Of a stretch of DNA of 64,000 nucleotides, positions 26,956 to 35,967 are shown piece after piece. Each line of letters begins with the position of its first letter. Positions within the stretch are counted from its first letter, which is position 1. Below the pieces are notes generated by a model, which worked only from the letters and a program-made list of their open reading frames with translations, searched no databases and was not told the origin of the DNA. Location: positions 682,001 to 746,000 of the forward strand of contig CBDAQP010000003.1 of the NCBI GenBank assembly GCA_965199245.1, given 5' to 3'. Position numbers and translations under genes: made by a program. The DNA comes from Carbonatibacter sp965199245. Lineage in GTDB: Bacteria; Pseudomonadota; Alphaproteobacteria; Kiloniellales; Kiloniellaceae.

Positions 26956-28560
26956 ATGTTTGATTTTATTCTCAAAGGCGGTGACATTATCGATGGAACG
27001 GGTCAAAAACGTTTTCTAGGCGACATTGCCATCACGGGCGATACCATCGTCGCCGTTGGACAGCTCGGCTTCACTGACGGCTCAGAAACAGCAGAAATCA
27101 TTGACGTTAGCGGGTTGGTTGTCGCCCCCGGCTTTGTTGACCTCCATACCCATTCTGACTTTACACTGATGGCAGATGGACGCGCTGAAAGCCAGGTTCA
27201 TCAAGGCGTGACAACAGAGGTCGTCGGGCAGTGCGGAATCAGTTGCGCCCCCGTCTGTTCTCACGCCGTCATCCCGACCGTATCGCCTTGGTACACAGAT
27301 AAGGCAACAGATGCAACGTGGCGAAGCTTTGGTGAATACCTCGATGCCTTGGAACAGGTCGACACAGGTGTCAACGTCCTTGCCTTTGTCGGACATGGCA
27401 CGGTGCATCGCGCAGTTGTGGGCGATGCCTTACGCGCCGGAGAACCCGAAGAAATCAGCCACATGACACGGCTGGTCGAAGATGCCATTGACCAGGGAGC
27501 CGCCGGGTTTTCAACCGGGTTAGAATACTGGCCTGGAATCCTTGCCACACCTGAACAGATCGTTCCCCTGTGCCAGGCCACCGCACGCAAGGGACGGCTC
27601 TATGCCACCCACGTCCGCAACCGCGATACATGCTATGACCTTGGCTTTGCAGAAGCTCTCTCCACTGCGCGACAAGCCGGTGTTCGTCTGCAAATTTCGC
27701 ACATTCAGCCCAAATTCGGTGCGCCCGATCACGCTATGGAACACACACTCGGCATGGTCGAACAAGCCCGTAAATACGGTGTTGATGTTGCCTTTGACAT
27801 TATCCCCCACGACTGGAACCACACCACAATTGTCTCTATCCTGCCCAAATGGGCCAGATCAGGTGGTGTTAAGGACATTATGACTCGCCTGCGCGACCCC
27901 AAGGCCCGCGCCCGCATCAAAGCCAACCCCCAACCCATGTGGCTGATTGTCAAAGCCCGGAAGTGGCGCGATATTGCCTTGCTCAATGCCTGTGAAAACA
28001 AAAATCTCGTCGGTGCGGATTTTGAAGAAATCGGGCGTATGCGCGGTGTTGATCCCTATGATGCCGTCCTCGATATCCTGCTGGAAGAAGGCGAGCAGAT
28101 GATCCGCAGTTTGTGGACCTCAAAATCATTCCGCAACGATGATATTGACCTCTGCCTGCAACAACCCGAATGCGCCGTCATTTCTGATACCGTCGCTACT
28201 GCAAATGATGGTATCCTCAAAGACCATATTGGCTCGCTCAGTGGCTATGGCTGGGCCGCACGATTCCTGCAACACTATGTCCGTGACCGCAAGGTCATCA
28301 CATTAGAAAACGCTATCCAGAAAATCACCGCCCTGCCCGCAGACCGGCTCGGCCTCAAGGAACGCGGACGCTTGAAAAAAGGACAAAAGGCCGATATCTG
28401 CGTTTTTGATCCCAACACCATCACCAGCAACTGCACCGCCAGACACCCCCGCCGCTATGCGACAGGAATCGCACACGTTTTCGTCAACGGACAGCCCGCC
28501 ATGAGAAATGGTAAGCGTACTGAACAAAACAAGGGGGCTGTCATTCGCAACATCGCCTAG
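26956..28560 (+). CDS. N-acyl-D-amino-acid deacylase family amidohydrolase
   Basis: Zinc amidohydrolase of 534 residues in the D-aminoacylase group, which releases D-amino acids from N-acyl derivatives. It has the urease-like beta-barrel start FDFILKGGDIIDGTG, the metal motif DLHTHSD (residues about 66-72), QGVTTEVVGQCGISCAPV with the metal-linked Cys of D-aminoacylases, YATHVRN, LQISHIQPKFG, and the C-terminal LKKGQKADICVFDP with a PAMRNGKRT-type end. The ATG at 26956 follows an AAGGAA. As the last gene of the TRAP cluster it probably acts on what that transporter imports, but the exact substrate is not determined; dipeptidase-like relatives exist. Confidence 0.88.
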   Translation: MFDFILKGGDIIDGTGQKRFLGDIAITGDTIVAVGQLGFTDGSETAEIIDVSGLVVAPGFVDLHTHSDFTLMADGRAESQVHQGVTTEVVGQCGISCAPVCSHAVIPTVSPWYTDKATDATWRSFGEYLDALEQVDTGVNVLAFVGHGTVHRAVVGDALRAGEPEEISHMTRLVEDAIDQGAAGFSTGLEYWPGILATPEQIVPLCQATARKGRLYATHVRNRDTCYDLGFAEALSTARQAGVRLQISHIQPKFGAPDHAMEHTLGMVEQARKYGVDVAFDIIPHDWNHTTIVSILPKWARSGGVKDIMTRLRDPKARARIKANPQPMWLIVKARKWRDIALLNACENKNLVGADFEEIGRMRGVDPYDAVLDILLEEGEQMIRSLWTSKSFRNDDIDLCLQQPECAVISDTVATANDGILKDHIGSLSGYGWAARFLQHYVRDRKVITLENAIQKITALPADRLGLKERGRLKKGQKADICVFDPNTITSNCTARHPRRYATGIAHVFVNGQPAMRNGKRTEQNKGAVIRNIA

Positions 28561-28568
28561 GGCAGGTA

Positions 28569-28690
28569 GAGCACCTCTAAAAATCTCAACCCCAGTCGTC
28601 TGGTCGGCTGTCGATGGCTCCGCAACGGCGCGACCGCAGGCATATCTCTGTGATCCTCAATTACATCACGTGGATTCTCGATCGAACTGT
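28569..28690. repeat. dispersed inverted-repeat element, copy 2 (decayed, reversed)
   Basis: Starts with GAGCACCTCTAAAAATCTC. Inside, GTGATCCTCAATTACATCAC and then GTGGATTCTCGATCGAACTG match the reverse complement of the middle of copy 3 (37075-37213), so this copy lies in the opposite orientation. The far terminal repeat is not recognisable. It begins 9 bases after the deacylase stop, inside the gap to the dctM remnant. The right boundary is approximate. Confidence 0.6.
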
Positions 28691-28700
28691 TGCGGCGCAC

Positions 28701-28910
28701 GACAATAATTGAGAACAAACCCAAATAACCCATAGCTCGCATAGCGTAAAAGATCACCGCTTTGAATCCTTGCGCTGTTAAATCACCCCAAACCACCAGA
28801 ATAACCGTCAAAAGAGCCGCCACCGCCTCTGTCGAGGTTGCGATTCCGACATATGTCGCAACGGTAATGGTCAACACAATGAGGGCAATCGATCCAACTG
28901 TGGAGAAGAA
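28701..28910 (-). pseudogene. second TRAP large permease (DctM) remnant
   Basis: About 70 codons on the minus strand resemble the middle of DctM: a hydrophobic helix, YVGIATSTEAVAALL (the conserved TPTEA motif as TSTEA), then LTAQGFKAVIFYAMRAMGY and a further hydrophobic run. Both sides are unrelated sequence; the C-terminal side runs straight into the inverted-repeat element at 28569-28690. It is a different fragment from that at 4267-4709. The remaining sequence from 28911 to 29049 contains nothing I recognise. Confidence 0.6.
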
Positions 28911-29049
28911 CTTGACAACGGCACATGACGCCCCGTCGGCGACCAGACATGGAAAACCACCCTGCCCCCTGTCTCCAAGAGACAGGTCGTGACCTCTGGG
29001 CCGCCCTGTGAGCATGGAAACATTCACAGCACTTAAGCGAACATAGATC

Positions 29050-29913
29050 TCAAGACAATTCTGCGGTCGCAACCAGATTGTTCCAGAGCGCATCGTCGTC
29101 TTGCTGATCGCGCAGGCGGGTCAACAAAATGCCCAACTCTTGGGCGGGCAGTTGCTCAACACGCACAAGCTGTCCGGTGGACAGGTGATCTTCGACCAGG
29201 GCCAGCGGCAACCACGCCACACCGATTCCCTGCAACGCATAGGCACAGGCCGCAAGCGTCAAGGCGGTTTCGGCCTGTGGCACCAGTTCCGTCCCCTCTG
29301 GCAAAAAGGGCAGGATGGACTGGTCAAAAACGCGCCCGAAAAAAACATCCGGGGGGTAGCTAATGGTTGGAATCACAGCACCATAACAGGACACAGTCGG
29401 GGCGGCGACAGGTACGAACAAATCCCGTCCCATCACGCAGGTTTCAAAACCCCGGGGAATATTGCGCCCGCAATCGTAAATGATCGCAAAGTCGGAATGA
29501 CCGGACAGCACAGACAACAAACAGCGGTCGCGATTTGCCGAATTGATACAAACAGGTTTATCCTGCGCCAGTGTCAAAAGCCGGACAATCTGCGGTGAAA
29601 ATGTTGTGGTTAGTGCATGTTGAAAGACAAGCGTCACCCCCCGTCCGCCCTGTTCAACCGCACGTTTCAAATCCTGTTGCAACCGCCGCAGGCGACGGGC
29701 CAGCGTCCGCAATTCCGGTTCCATATCCTGAACACCGGGGCGCACCGCCACAGGTTTGCGCGAACGGTCAAAAAGAGACACGCCCATTTGGTCTTCGATG
29801 GCACGAATGCGCCGCGTAAAGGCAGACTGCGTTAAAAACCGCCGCTCTGCCGCCCGCGCCAGTGACCCACTGTCCAAAACGGCGAGAATATCATCAATCC
29901 ATTCCAGTTGCAT
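29050..29913 (-). CDS. LysR-type regulator diverging from cuyA-like gene
   Basis: LysR family regulator of 287 residues. The N-terminal helix-turn-helix is typical (WIDDILAVLDSGSLARAAERRFLTQSAFTRRIRAIEDQMGVSLFDRSRKP) and is followed by the two-lobed effector domain. It is transcribed divergently from the cuyA-like gene across about 200 bases, which makes it the likely regulator of cysteate use (a CuyR analogue). This role is inferred from position only. Confidence 0.9.
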   Translation of the reverse strand: MQLEWIDDILAVLDSGSLARAAERRFLTQSAFTRRIRAIEDQMGVSLFDRSRKPVAVRPGVQDMEPELRTLARRLRRLQQDLKRAVEQGGRGVTLVFQHALTTTFSPQIVRLLTLAQDKPVCINSANRDRCLLSVLSGHSDFAIIYDCGRNIPRGFETCVMGRDLFVPVAAPTVSCYGAVIPTISYPPDVFFGRVFDQSILPFLPEGTELVPQAETALTLAACAYALQGIGVAWLPLALVEDHLSTGQLVRVEQLPAQELGILLTRLRDQQDDDALWNNLVATAELS

Positions 29914-29951
29914 GGGCGCGATGATAACACCATCACAGATGACAGGCTATC

Positions 29952-29962
29952 GCATAATATGC
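29952..29962. promoter_or_regulatory. candidate LysR operator (short palindrome)
   Basis: GCATA-A-TATGC, an inverted repeat in the spacer between the LysR gene and cuyA. It has the spacing and symmetry of a small LysR half-site pair but is short enough to occur by chance. Confidence 0.25.
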
Positions 29963-30116
29963 AAAAAAGGTCTTTCTATTCGTGAATTTCGCACTATCAA
30001 GAGGCATCAAAAGCCGCTATAGGGGGAAGCCCCTGTCACCGCAAAAGATTTGTTACACGCGGTGTCACGCCAGGACTCACAGCCACACAGCCCATAACCA
30101 CCAGGAGTTTCACCCC

Positions 30117-31133
30117 ATGCACCTCGCCCGTTTTCCCCGTCGTTTCATTGCCCACCTGCCCACACCTCTCGAGCGGCTTGATCGTCTCAGCGCAGAGCTG
30201 GGCGGGCCGGAAATCTGGATCAAACGCGATGACTGTACGGGCTTGTCCACAGGCGGGAACAAAACCCGCAAGCTGGAATTTTTGATGGCTGACGCAGAAT
30301 TGAACGGCGCGGACACCATTATCACCCAAGGCGCGACACAGTCCAACCACGTCCGCCAAACGGCGGCCTTTGCCGCCAAGCTGGGCATGGCCTGTCATAT
30401 CCTGCTCGAAGATCGCACCGGATCGACCCATGACAACTATAACAACAACGGCAATGTGTTGTTGGGTCATCTGCATGGTGCGACAACCGAAAAACGCGCT
30501 GGCGGACTGGACATGGCCGCCGAAATGGAGGCCGTCGCGCACGAGATGCGCCAAGCCGGAAAAAAAGTCTATATCATCCCCGGGGGCGGGTCGAACCCCA
30601 TCGGGGCACTGGGCTATGTCAACTGTGCCTTTGAAGTGTTGCAACAGACCAACGCCGCCGGATTGAAAATCGACCACATTGTCCATGCGACAGGATCTGC
30701 GGGCACACAGGCCGGACTCATCGCCGGACTCAAGGCCATGAACGCACAAATTCCCTTACTCGGAATCGGTGTGCGCGCCCCGCGAGCAAAACAAGAGGAA
30801 AACGTGTTCAAACTGGCCTGCACCACTGCCGAAAAACTGGGCTGTGGGGGCATTGTCCAGCGAGGGGATGTTGTCGCCAACACCGATTATGTGGGTGAAG
30901 GCTACGGCATTCCAACCCACGACGGGCTCGAAGCCATCCGCATGTTTGCCGAACTGGAATCAATTCTGCTGGATCCCGTTTATTCAGCCAAAGGGGCCGC
31001 TGGTTTCATTGATCTGATTCGCAAAGGCCACTTTAAAAAGGGCGAGCGGGTGATCTTCCTGCACACGGGCGGGTCAGTTGCCTTGTTCGGCTATGACTTT
31101 GCATTCGATCACGCCACGCGCTGGGTGGCCTGA
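30117..31133 (+). CDS. cuyA: L-cysteate sulfo-lyase / D-cysteine desulfhydrase family
   Basis: PLP enzyme of 338 residues (ACC-deaminase/D-cysteine desulfhydrase fold). It has IWIKRDDCTGLSTGGNKTRKLEFL with the PLP lysine at the NK step (about residue 52), GATQSNHVRQTAA, NVLLGHLHGA, a PGGGSNPIGALGYV phosphate-cradle segment, and the C-terminal IFLHTGGSVALFGY. The HLARFPRR start and overall look match CuyA, which splits L-cysteate to pyruvate, ammonia and sulfite; DcyD acting on D-cysteine is the alternative. The next gene encodes a UPF0324 protein, the type linked to sulfite export in cysteate degraders, which favours CuyA. An AGGAG lies 9 bases before the ATG. Confidence 0.82.
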   Translation: MHLARFPRRFIAHLPTPLERLDRLSAELGGPEIWIKRDDCTGLSTGGNKTRKLEFLMADAELNGADTIITQGATQSNHVRQTAAFAAKLGMACHILLEDRTGSTHDNYNNNGNVLLGHLHGATTEKRAGGLDMAAEMEAVAHEMRQAGKKVYIIPGGGSNPIGALGYVNCAFEVLQQTNAAGLKIDHIVHATGSAGTQAGLIAGLKAMNAQIPLLGIGVRAPRAKQEENVFKLACTTAEKLGCGGIVQRGDVVANTDYVGEGYGIPTHDGLEAIRMFAELESILLDPVYSAKGAAGFIDLIRKGHFKKGERVIFLHTGGSVALFGYDFAFDHATRWVA

Positions 31134-31263
31134 TCTTTGACCACTGATTGCTGACACACTGAATCTTTTGGGCGCACAGAGCCTTTGCGGCTGTGCACCC
31201 TTAAAATAGCTTGAAAAAACCCGGTATCCCGCCACAAGACAGCTTTTTTACGGCAACGGGAGG

Positions 31264-32273
31264 ATGACCCAATTTTTGAACAGATAAAAAGCGACGCCCG
31301 GCTGATTTTCCCCGGGTTTCTCATTGCCTTTCTTGTCGCCATTTCCGCACAATTTCTGTCCGACCATTACGGCGCACCCGCGATGTTGATGGCCTTGCTG
31401 TTGGGAATTGCGCTCAATTTTTTGGGTGAAGAAGGACCGTCGGTGCGCGGGATCAGCTTTGCCGCCAAGCCAGTCCTGCGCATTGGAATTGCCCTATTGG
31501 GGGCGCGAATCAGCATGGATTTGGTCGCCATGTTGGGCCTAGAGGCCATTGGCATTGTCGTTGCCGGGGTTGTCCTGACCATTTTTTTTGGACTTTTGGT
31601 CGGTCAACTCTTGAAACGGGATTGGCCCTTTGCCTTACTCACGGGGGGGGCAGTTGCCATCTGCGGTGCCTCTGCTGCCATTGCACTTGCCGCCGTGTTG
31701 CCCAAAAATGACGAGTCAGAGCGAAACCTGATCTTTACCGTTCTGGGCGTCACGGTACTCAGCACCCTTGCCATGATTATCTATCCCCTGTTGACGCAAC
31801 TCATGGGAATGGATGACACCACAGCGGGGCTTTTTTTGGGCGCAACCATTCACGATGTCGCCCAGGTGGTGGGGGCTGGTTTTTCAATATCCGATGACAC
31901 AGGTGAAATTTCAACTGTGGTCAAATTGATCCGCGTCGCCTTACTCGCACCTGTTGTACTGTGTCTTTCGCTTTTTGTGCGGGCGCGGTTGTCTCACGAC
32001 GATAGGACAAAACACCCGCCCCTTATCCCGGCCTTCGTCGCGGGATTTCTGGTTCTGGCGACGCTCAATTCTCTGGCCCTCATTCCCCCCGTTATCGTCG
32101 AGGCCCTGGGTGTCGTGTCACGCTGGGCCTTGCTGACCGCTATTGCGGCGGTGGGCATGAAAACATCACTGAAAAAAATTCTCGATGTCGGTGGCGATGC
32201 CATTATTCTGATTATCGCCGAAACCGTCTTTATCGCCAGCCTTGTCACTGGCGCGATTTTCTTCCTGCTTTAG
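31264..32273 (+). pseudogene. UPF0324 (YeiH/CuyZ-type) membrane exporter, frameshifted near start
   Basis: UPF0324 family inner membrane protein, about ten membrane segments; members beside cuyA or suyAB are postulated sulfite or sulfate exporters. The frame open from 31383 to 32273 lacks the first helix. The missing part is present upstream in the same frame (IFPGFLIAFLVAISAQFLSDHYGAPAM) but has no start codon. An ATG at 31264 in another frame gives MTQFLNR and stops. Adding one T to the TTTTT run at 31273-31277 joins the two into a normal protein of about 336 residues. So the gene is either broken by a T-run deletion or read wrongly here. If the sequence is right, only a shortened protein from 31383 is possible. 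Confidence 0.72.
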
Positions 32274-32452
32274 AGTGACTCATGAGCGCAGAACTCCAAA
32301 AAAAACATTACCCCGAAAAAACAATGTGCGGTTTCGACGAAAAACATTTGCGCTTTTTTGTCAAAATAGTCACAAATTAACCAATCAGACAGATTTTCAG
32401 CCTAAAGGTGTCAGGAGCAGAACAGGGTGCGCGATTTCCGGGAGAGGATAAC

Positions 32453-33478
32453 ATGATGGCACACAAGACACTGACGCTCCTGCTCACAGGGGTCATCGGG
32501 CTGATGGGGCAAGAGGCCACCGCGACAATGCAGGGGCTGAATCAGGGAACCGTCATCATCGGCAGATCGCAGAGCGGATTGAATGGCTACCACAGCACTC
32601 CGGTCAGCCAGTATCAGTCGCCTCATAGTTCTGCCCCGGGATCTTACCCCTATACCGCCGATGCCCGAAAAAACAACCGCCCGGCCACACTCTATTATCC
32701 GCCGACCAGCTATCCACGCTCTCTCATGACAGTGGCGGGCTTTGCGTCCTCTGCTCAACCAATACGCACACAGCGCACAGTGTCACCCCGGATCACCAAT
32801 AATCCGGCGGGTATGCCCGTATCCTCCTTTATCATCGGGGATGGTCAACAGGCCTCAAATCAAAAACCGGAACGCCGACAACCACACGCGAACAGGCAAC
32901 GCCTCACCCCTCAGGCTGTCACACCTGCTGTACCGGACACAACAGCTATTGAACCAGTCGCCACGGCACCCGTGCGCCCCGTCGCGACCACGGAACCCCC
33001 TGCGCCGCCGCAGCCTGTTGCCCCTGTAGAACCCGTAGCCCCGCCAGAAACGACACAGGAAACGACACGGGCAAACGCCCTGCCCCCCGTGGCAACGGGG
33101 GCATCGGACATTATCACCCTCACCCCCCCACCCACGCTGGAGGCCAGTCTCCCCCCCGACGTGAGCGATCCCGCGACGCTTGAAATTGTCTTTGAAGCGC
33201 AGAGCTTCGCATTGGATGATGCCGATATTGCCCAACTCGACAGGCTCTCCGCCGCCATGACTGCCGATGACGGGCTTGATATTCAGCTCCTCGCCTATGC
33301 CAGGGGGTCGGACGATCAGGCCAGTCAGGCGCGTCGTCTATCACTGTCCCGCGCCCTTGCTGTGCGTGGATTCTTGATGGAACGGGGGATTCGTAGTACA
33401 CGTATGCAGGTACGCGCACTGGGCAATAAAACAACCGGTGGCAACCCCGACCGCGTGAATATTATCCCCCGACAATAG
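32453..33478 (+). CDS. OmpA-family protein with proline-rich middle
   Basis: Exported protein of 341 residues: signal peptide (residues 1-23, ending ATA), a tyrosine/serine-rich region (about 35-110), a Pro/Val/Ala/Thr-rich linker (about 150-230, with VAPVEPVAPPE-like units) and a C-terminal OmpA-like domain (about 245-341). The OmpA domain includes VFEAQSFALDDADIAQLDRL, LAYARGSDDQ, LSLSRALAVRGFL and RVNIIP. GGGAGAGG lies upstream of the ATG. It is the first gene of a three-gene operon with the MotA/TolQ-like and MotB-like genes downstream, with 12-base and 9-base gaps, so it probably works with them in the envelope. Confidence 0.85.
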   Translation: MMAHKTLTLLLTGVIGLMGQEATATMQGLNQGTVIIGRSQSGLNGYHSTPVSQYQSPHSSAPGSYPYTADARKNNRPATLYYPPTSYPRSLMTVAGFASSAQPIRTQRTVSPRITNNPAGMPVSSFIIGDGQQASNQKPERRQPHANRQRLTPQAVTPAVPDTTAIEPVATAPVRPVATTEPPAPPQPVAPVEPVAPPETTQETTRANALPPVATGASDIITLTPPPTLEASLPPDVSDPATLEIVFEAQSFALDDADIAQLDRLSAAMTADDGLDIQLLAYARGSDDQASQARRLSLSRALAVRGFLMERGIRSTRMQVRALGNKTTGGNPDRVNIIPRQ

Positions 33479-33490
33479 GATGCCCGTTTT

Positions 33491-34636
33491 ATGAACACAA
33501 ACCGCCACCTGATCCGTATGGTTTTATTCATTGCCATTGTCGGGATCGTGGTGGGGTTACTCGCCCCGCAATTAGTTGCGGCGTTTTGGGGGAATGCCTT
33601 CTTAAACGGGACAATTCTAGGCGTTTTGGTACTGGGCATTGTGTCCATTTTCAGGCAGGTCATCTTGCTCAAGCCTGAAATCCGCTGGCTCAATCATATT
33701 CAGGACAAAACACGCGACGGGATGATTTTTGCCGACAGCCTGCACGGCGTTCCTCTGCCGCGTTTGCTGGGGCCAATGGCAACAATGCTCGGGGAAAAAA
33801 CGGGGCGGTTGTCGCTGTCAACTCTGGCCCTGCGAAGCTTGCTGGATAGCATCCATGCCCGTATTCACGAAAGTCACGAAATTTCGCGCTATTTGATCGG
33901 CTTGCTGATTTTTCTGGGACTTTTGGGGACATTCTGGGGGCTATTGGATACGGTCAACGCTGTCGGAGGTACCATTGCCAGACTCGGCGGGGGCAACGAC
34001 CCCTTACAGCTGTTTGAAGATCTCAAAACAGGTTTGGAAAAGCCTCTGTCGGGAATGGGAACCGCGTTCAGCTCATCGCTGTTCGGTCTGGCGGGTTCGC
34101 TGATCCTCGGGTTTCTTGAATTGCAGGCCGGACAGGCCCACAATCGCTTCATGCACCACCTCGAAGAATGGCTGTCCAGCCTGACGCGCCTGTCATCCGG
34201 CCCCGTGGGGGATGGGGAACAGGGGATTCCGGCTTATGTGTCCGCTCTGTTGGAACAAACGGCAGAGGCCCTTGAAAAGCTGCAAAACACTGTCACCCAC
34301 GACACCGGCGGACGCCTGCGGAGCGATCACGCCCTGAACACAGTGGCGGAACAGCTCGCGACATTAGGGCAACAGCTCCACACACAACAAACGGCTCTCG
34401 TCTCCCTGACCGAAACGCAAAATCGCTTGCTCCCCATCCTCGACAAACTCATCAGTCAACCCAACGGCGCGGGGCAGTCCGATGACTCCGCGCGTCACTC
34501 TCTGCGTCATATGGAACTCCAAATTGAAAAGCTGTGCGCTGTGCTTGAAAACGGGCGCGAAAAGGCGGTGCAGGATATTCGCAATGAAATTCGCCTGTTG
34601 ACCCGCACCCTCGCCGCCATCGCCGAAGAAAAATAG
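33491..34636 (+). CDS. MotA/TolQ/ExbB-family proton channel protein
   Basis: Inner membrane protein of 381 residues. Two N-terminal membrane helices (about 10-32 and 38-60) are followed by a cytoplasmic segment, then a pair of helices at about 140-165 and 195-220 carrying the family motif: IGLLIFLGLLGTFWGLLDTV and GMGTAFSSSLFGLAGSL. The C-terminal tail (about 235-381) is hydrophilic and partly coiled-coil. The partner is the MotB/TolR-like OmpA protein immediately downstream. The protein is distinct from the flagellar MotA at 14697. The pair is conserved in alphaproteobacteria as a non-flagellar, proton-driven envelope unit of unknown job. Confidence 0.87.
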   Translation: MNTNRHLIRMVLFIAIVGIVVGLLAPQLVAAFWGNAFLNGTILGVLVLGIVSIFRQVILLKPEIRWLNHIQDKTRDGMIFADSLHGVPLPRLLGPMATMLGEKTGRLSLSTLALRSLLDSIHARIHESHEISRYLIGLLIFLGLLGTFWGLLDTVNAVGGTIARLGGGNDPLQLFEDLKTGLEKPLSGMGTAFSSSLFGLAGSLILGFLELQAGQAHNRFMHHLEEWLSSLTRLSSGPVGDGEQGIPAYVSALLEQTAEALEKLQNTVTHDTGGRLRSDHALNTVAEQLATLGQQLHTQQTALVSLTETQNRLLPILDKLISQPNGAGQSDDSARHSLRHMELQIEKLCAVLENGREKAVQDIRNEIRLLTRTLAAIAEEK

Positions 34637-34645
34637 AGCAAAACC

Positions 34646-35941
34646 ATGCGTAGCTATAGCAGGGGAGAGTCTCGGTCACGTCCACCCAACATCTGGCCCG
34701 GTTTTGTCGATGCTCTTGCGACGCTGTTGCTGGTGGTGATTTTTGTCCTGATGGTCTTCATCATGGCACAGTTCGCGCTCAGCATTGTCGTCGCCCAAAA
34801 AGATAAAGCCCTCGACCAGCTAGGGGCCGAAGTTACCGAACTGGCAAAGGTTCTGGCTCTTGAGCAATCTGAAAATGAACAGCTACGCGTATCACTCAAG
34901 AGACTGAATGAAACACTGGCCCGTGGGCAAGAAGAACGCGCCAGCCTCGCCCGCCAGCTGGCCCAGCTCAACCGCGAAAAAACACAGGCCGACGAAGACC
35001 TCATCGCCGTCACCATTGCCCGCGACCGTGCAGAAAAAATGGTCACGAACCAGGCCAAAACCCGCGCAGAACTGGAGCAACGAATCGCAGAACTCACCGC
35101 ACAGATGGCGGTTCTCTCAGCGAAAAAGGCGAGCGTGGACGCAAAATTGGTCGATGCCTGGTCAACGATTGAGGCTGACCGTGAAAAAATCACTGTTCAG
35201 CTTGCCGAAATCGCGCTGTTGCAACAAATTCGCAATGAGCTGACGGCCCAACTTGACACAGCGCAACAGGACACCGCCCGCCTACGGACAGAAAACCGCA
35301 CCTTGAGCGAAAAATCACGCACAGAGGTTGTCCTGCTTAACCAGCAAATCGCCGCCTTGCGCCGTCAACTCGCCAGTCTGTCCACGGCACTTGAGGCCGC
35401 AGAAACCCTCAACAATGAACAAAATGCCCGTATTTTAGACTTGGGCAAGCGTTTAAATACCGCGCTGGCAACCAAGGTTCAGCAACTGGCCCGGTATCGT
35501 TCCGAATTTTTCGGGCGGTTGCGTGATATTTTAGGCAACCAGAACAATATCCGCATTGTCGGTGATCGCTTCGTCTTTCAATCCGAAGTCCTCTTTAACA
35601 GCGGGCAGGCTGTCCTCGAAGAAGGGGGCAGAGAACAGATTATGACACTGGCGCGCACCCTCACAGATCTCATCCGAAAAATCCCTGATGATCTGGACTG
35701 GGTTCTGCGCGTTGATGGTCACACCGACCGTCAACCCATTGCAACCCCCGCCTTTCCATCCAACTGGGAACTGTCCACTGCTCGCGCCATTTCTGTTGTT
35801 AAGTTCCTCATCGCCCAAGGCATTCCACCCCAAAGGCTCGCCGCGACGGGATTCGGTGAATTTCAACCCCTCGACCCCGCCCAAACTGTTGCAGCCTTTC
35901 GCAAAAATCGCCGGATTGAGCTTAAAATGACACAGCGATAA
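34646..35941 (+). CDS. MotB/TolR-like protein with long coiled coil and OmpA domain
   Basis: A 431-residue partner of the upstream MotA/TolQ-like channel. One membrane helix near the N-terminus has an acidic residue at its start (NIWPGFVDALATLLLVVIF, Asp22), the place of the proton-carrying Asp in MotB and TolR. Residues about 55-290 form a long charged coiled coil rich in Ala, Glu, Gln and Leu. A C-terminal OmpA-like peptidoglycan-binding domain (about 300-431) includes LRVDGHTDRQPI, NWELSTARAISVVKFL, RLAATGFGEFQP and RKNRRIELKM. The coiled coil is long enough to span much of the periplasm. It is nine bases downstream of the channel gene. Confidence 0.88.
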   Translation: MRSYSRGESRSRPPNIWPGFVDALATLLLVVIFVLMVFIMAQFALSIVVAQKDKALDQLGAEVTELAKVLALEQSENEQLRVSLKRLNETLARGQEERASLARQLAQLNREKTQADEDLIAVTIARDRAEKMVTNQAKTRAELEQRIAELTAQMAVLSAKKASVDAKLVDAWSTIEADREKITVQLAEIALLQQIRNELTAQLDTAQQDTARLRTENRTLSEKSRTEVVLLNQQIAALRRQLASLSTALEAAETLNNEQNARILDLGKRLNTALATKVQQLARYRSEFFGRLRDILGNQNNIRIVGDRFVFQSEVLFNSGQAVLEEGGREQIMTLARTLTDLIRKIPDDLDWVLRVDGHTDRQPIATPAFPSNWELSTARAISVVKFLIAQGIPPQRLAATGFGEFQPLDPAQTVAAFRKNRRIELKMTQR

Positions 35942-35967
35942 TCGCCACAGGACTCACCATAGGGAAC

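Noticed and set aside
32411..33434. Several glycine/valine-rich minus-strand frames opposite the OmpA gene
   Set aside because: They are antisense to the Pro/Ala-rich linker, whose codons give Gly/Val-rich reverse readings; there is no signal for a start.
33491..35941. Zorya-type anti-phage defence (ZorA/ZorB-like pair)
   Set aside because: The MotA-like and MotB-like architecture is similar, but no ZorC, ZorD or ZorE helicase or nuclease gene is adjacent, and an OmpA gene shares the operon. A housekeeping envelope role is more likely.
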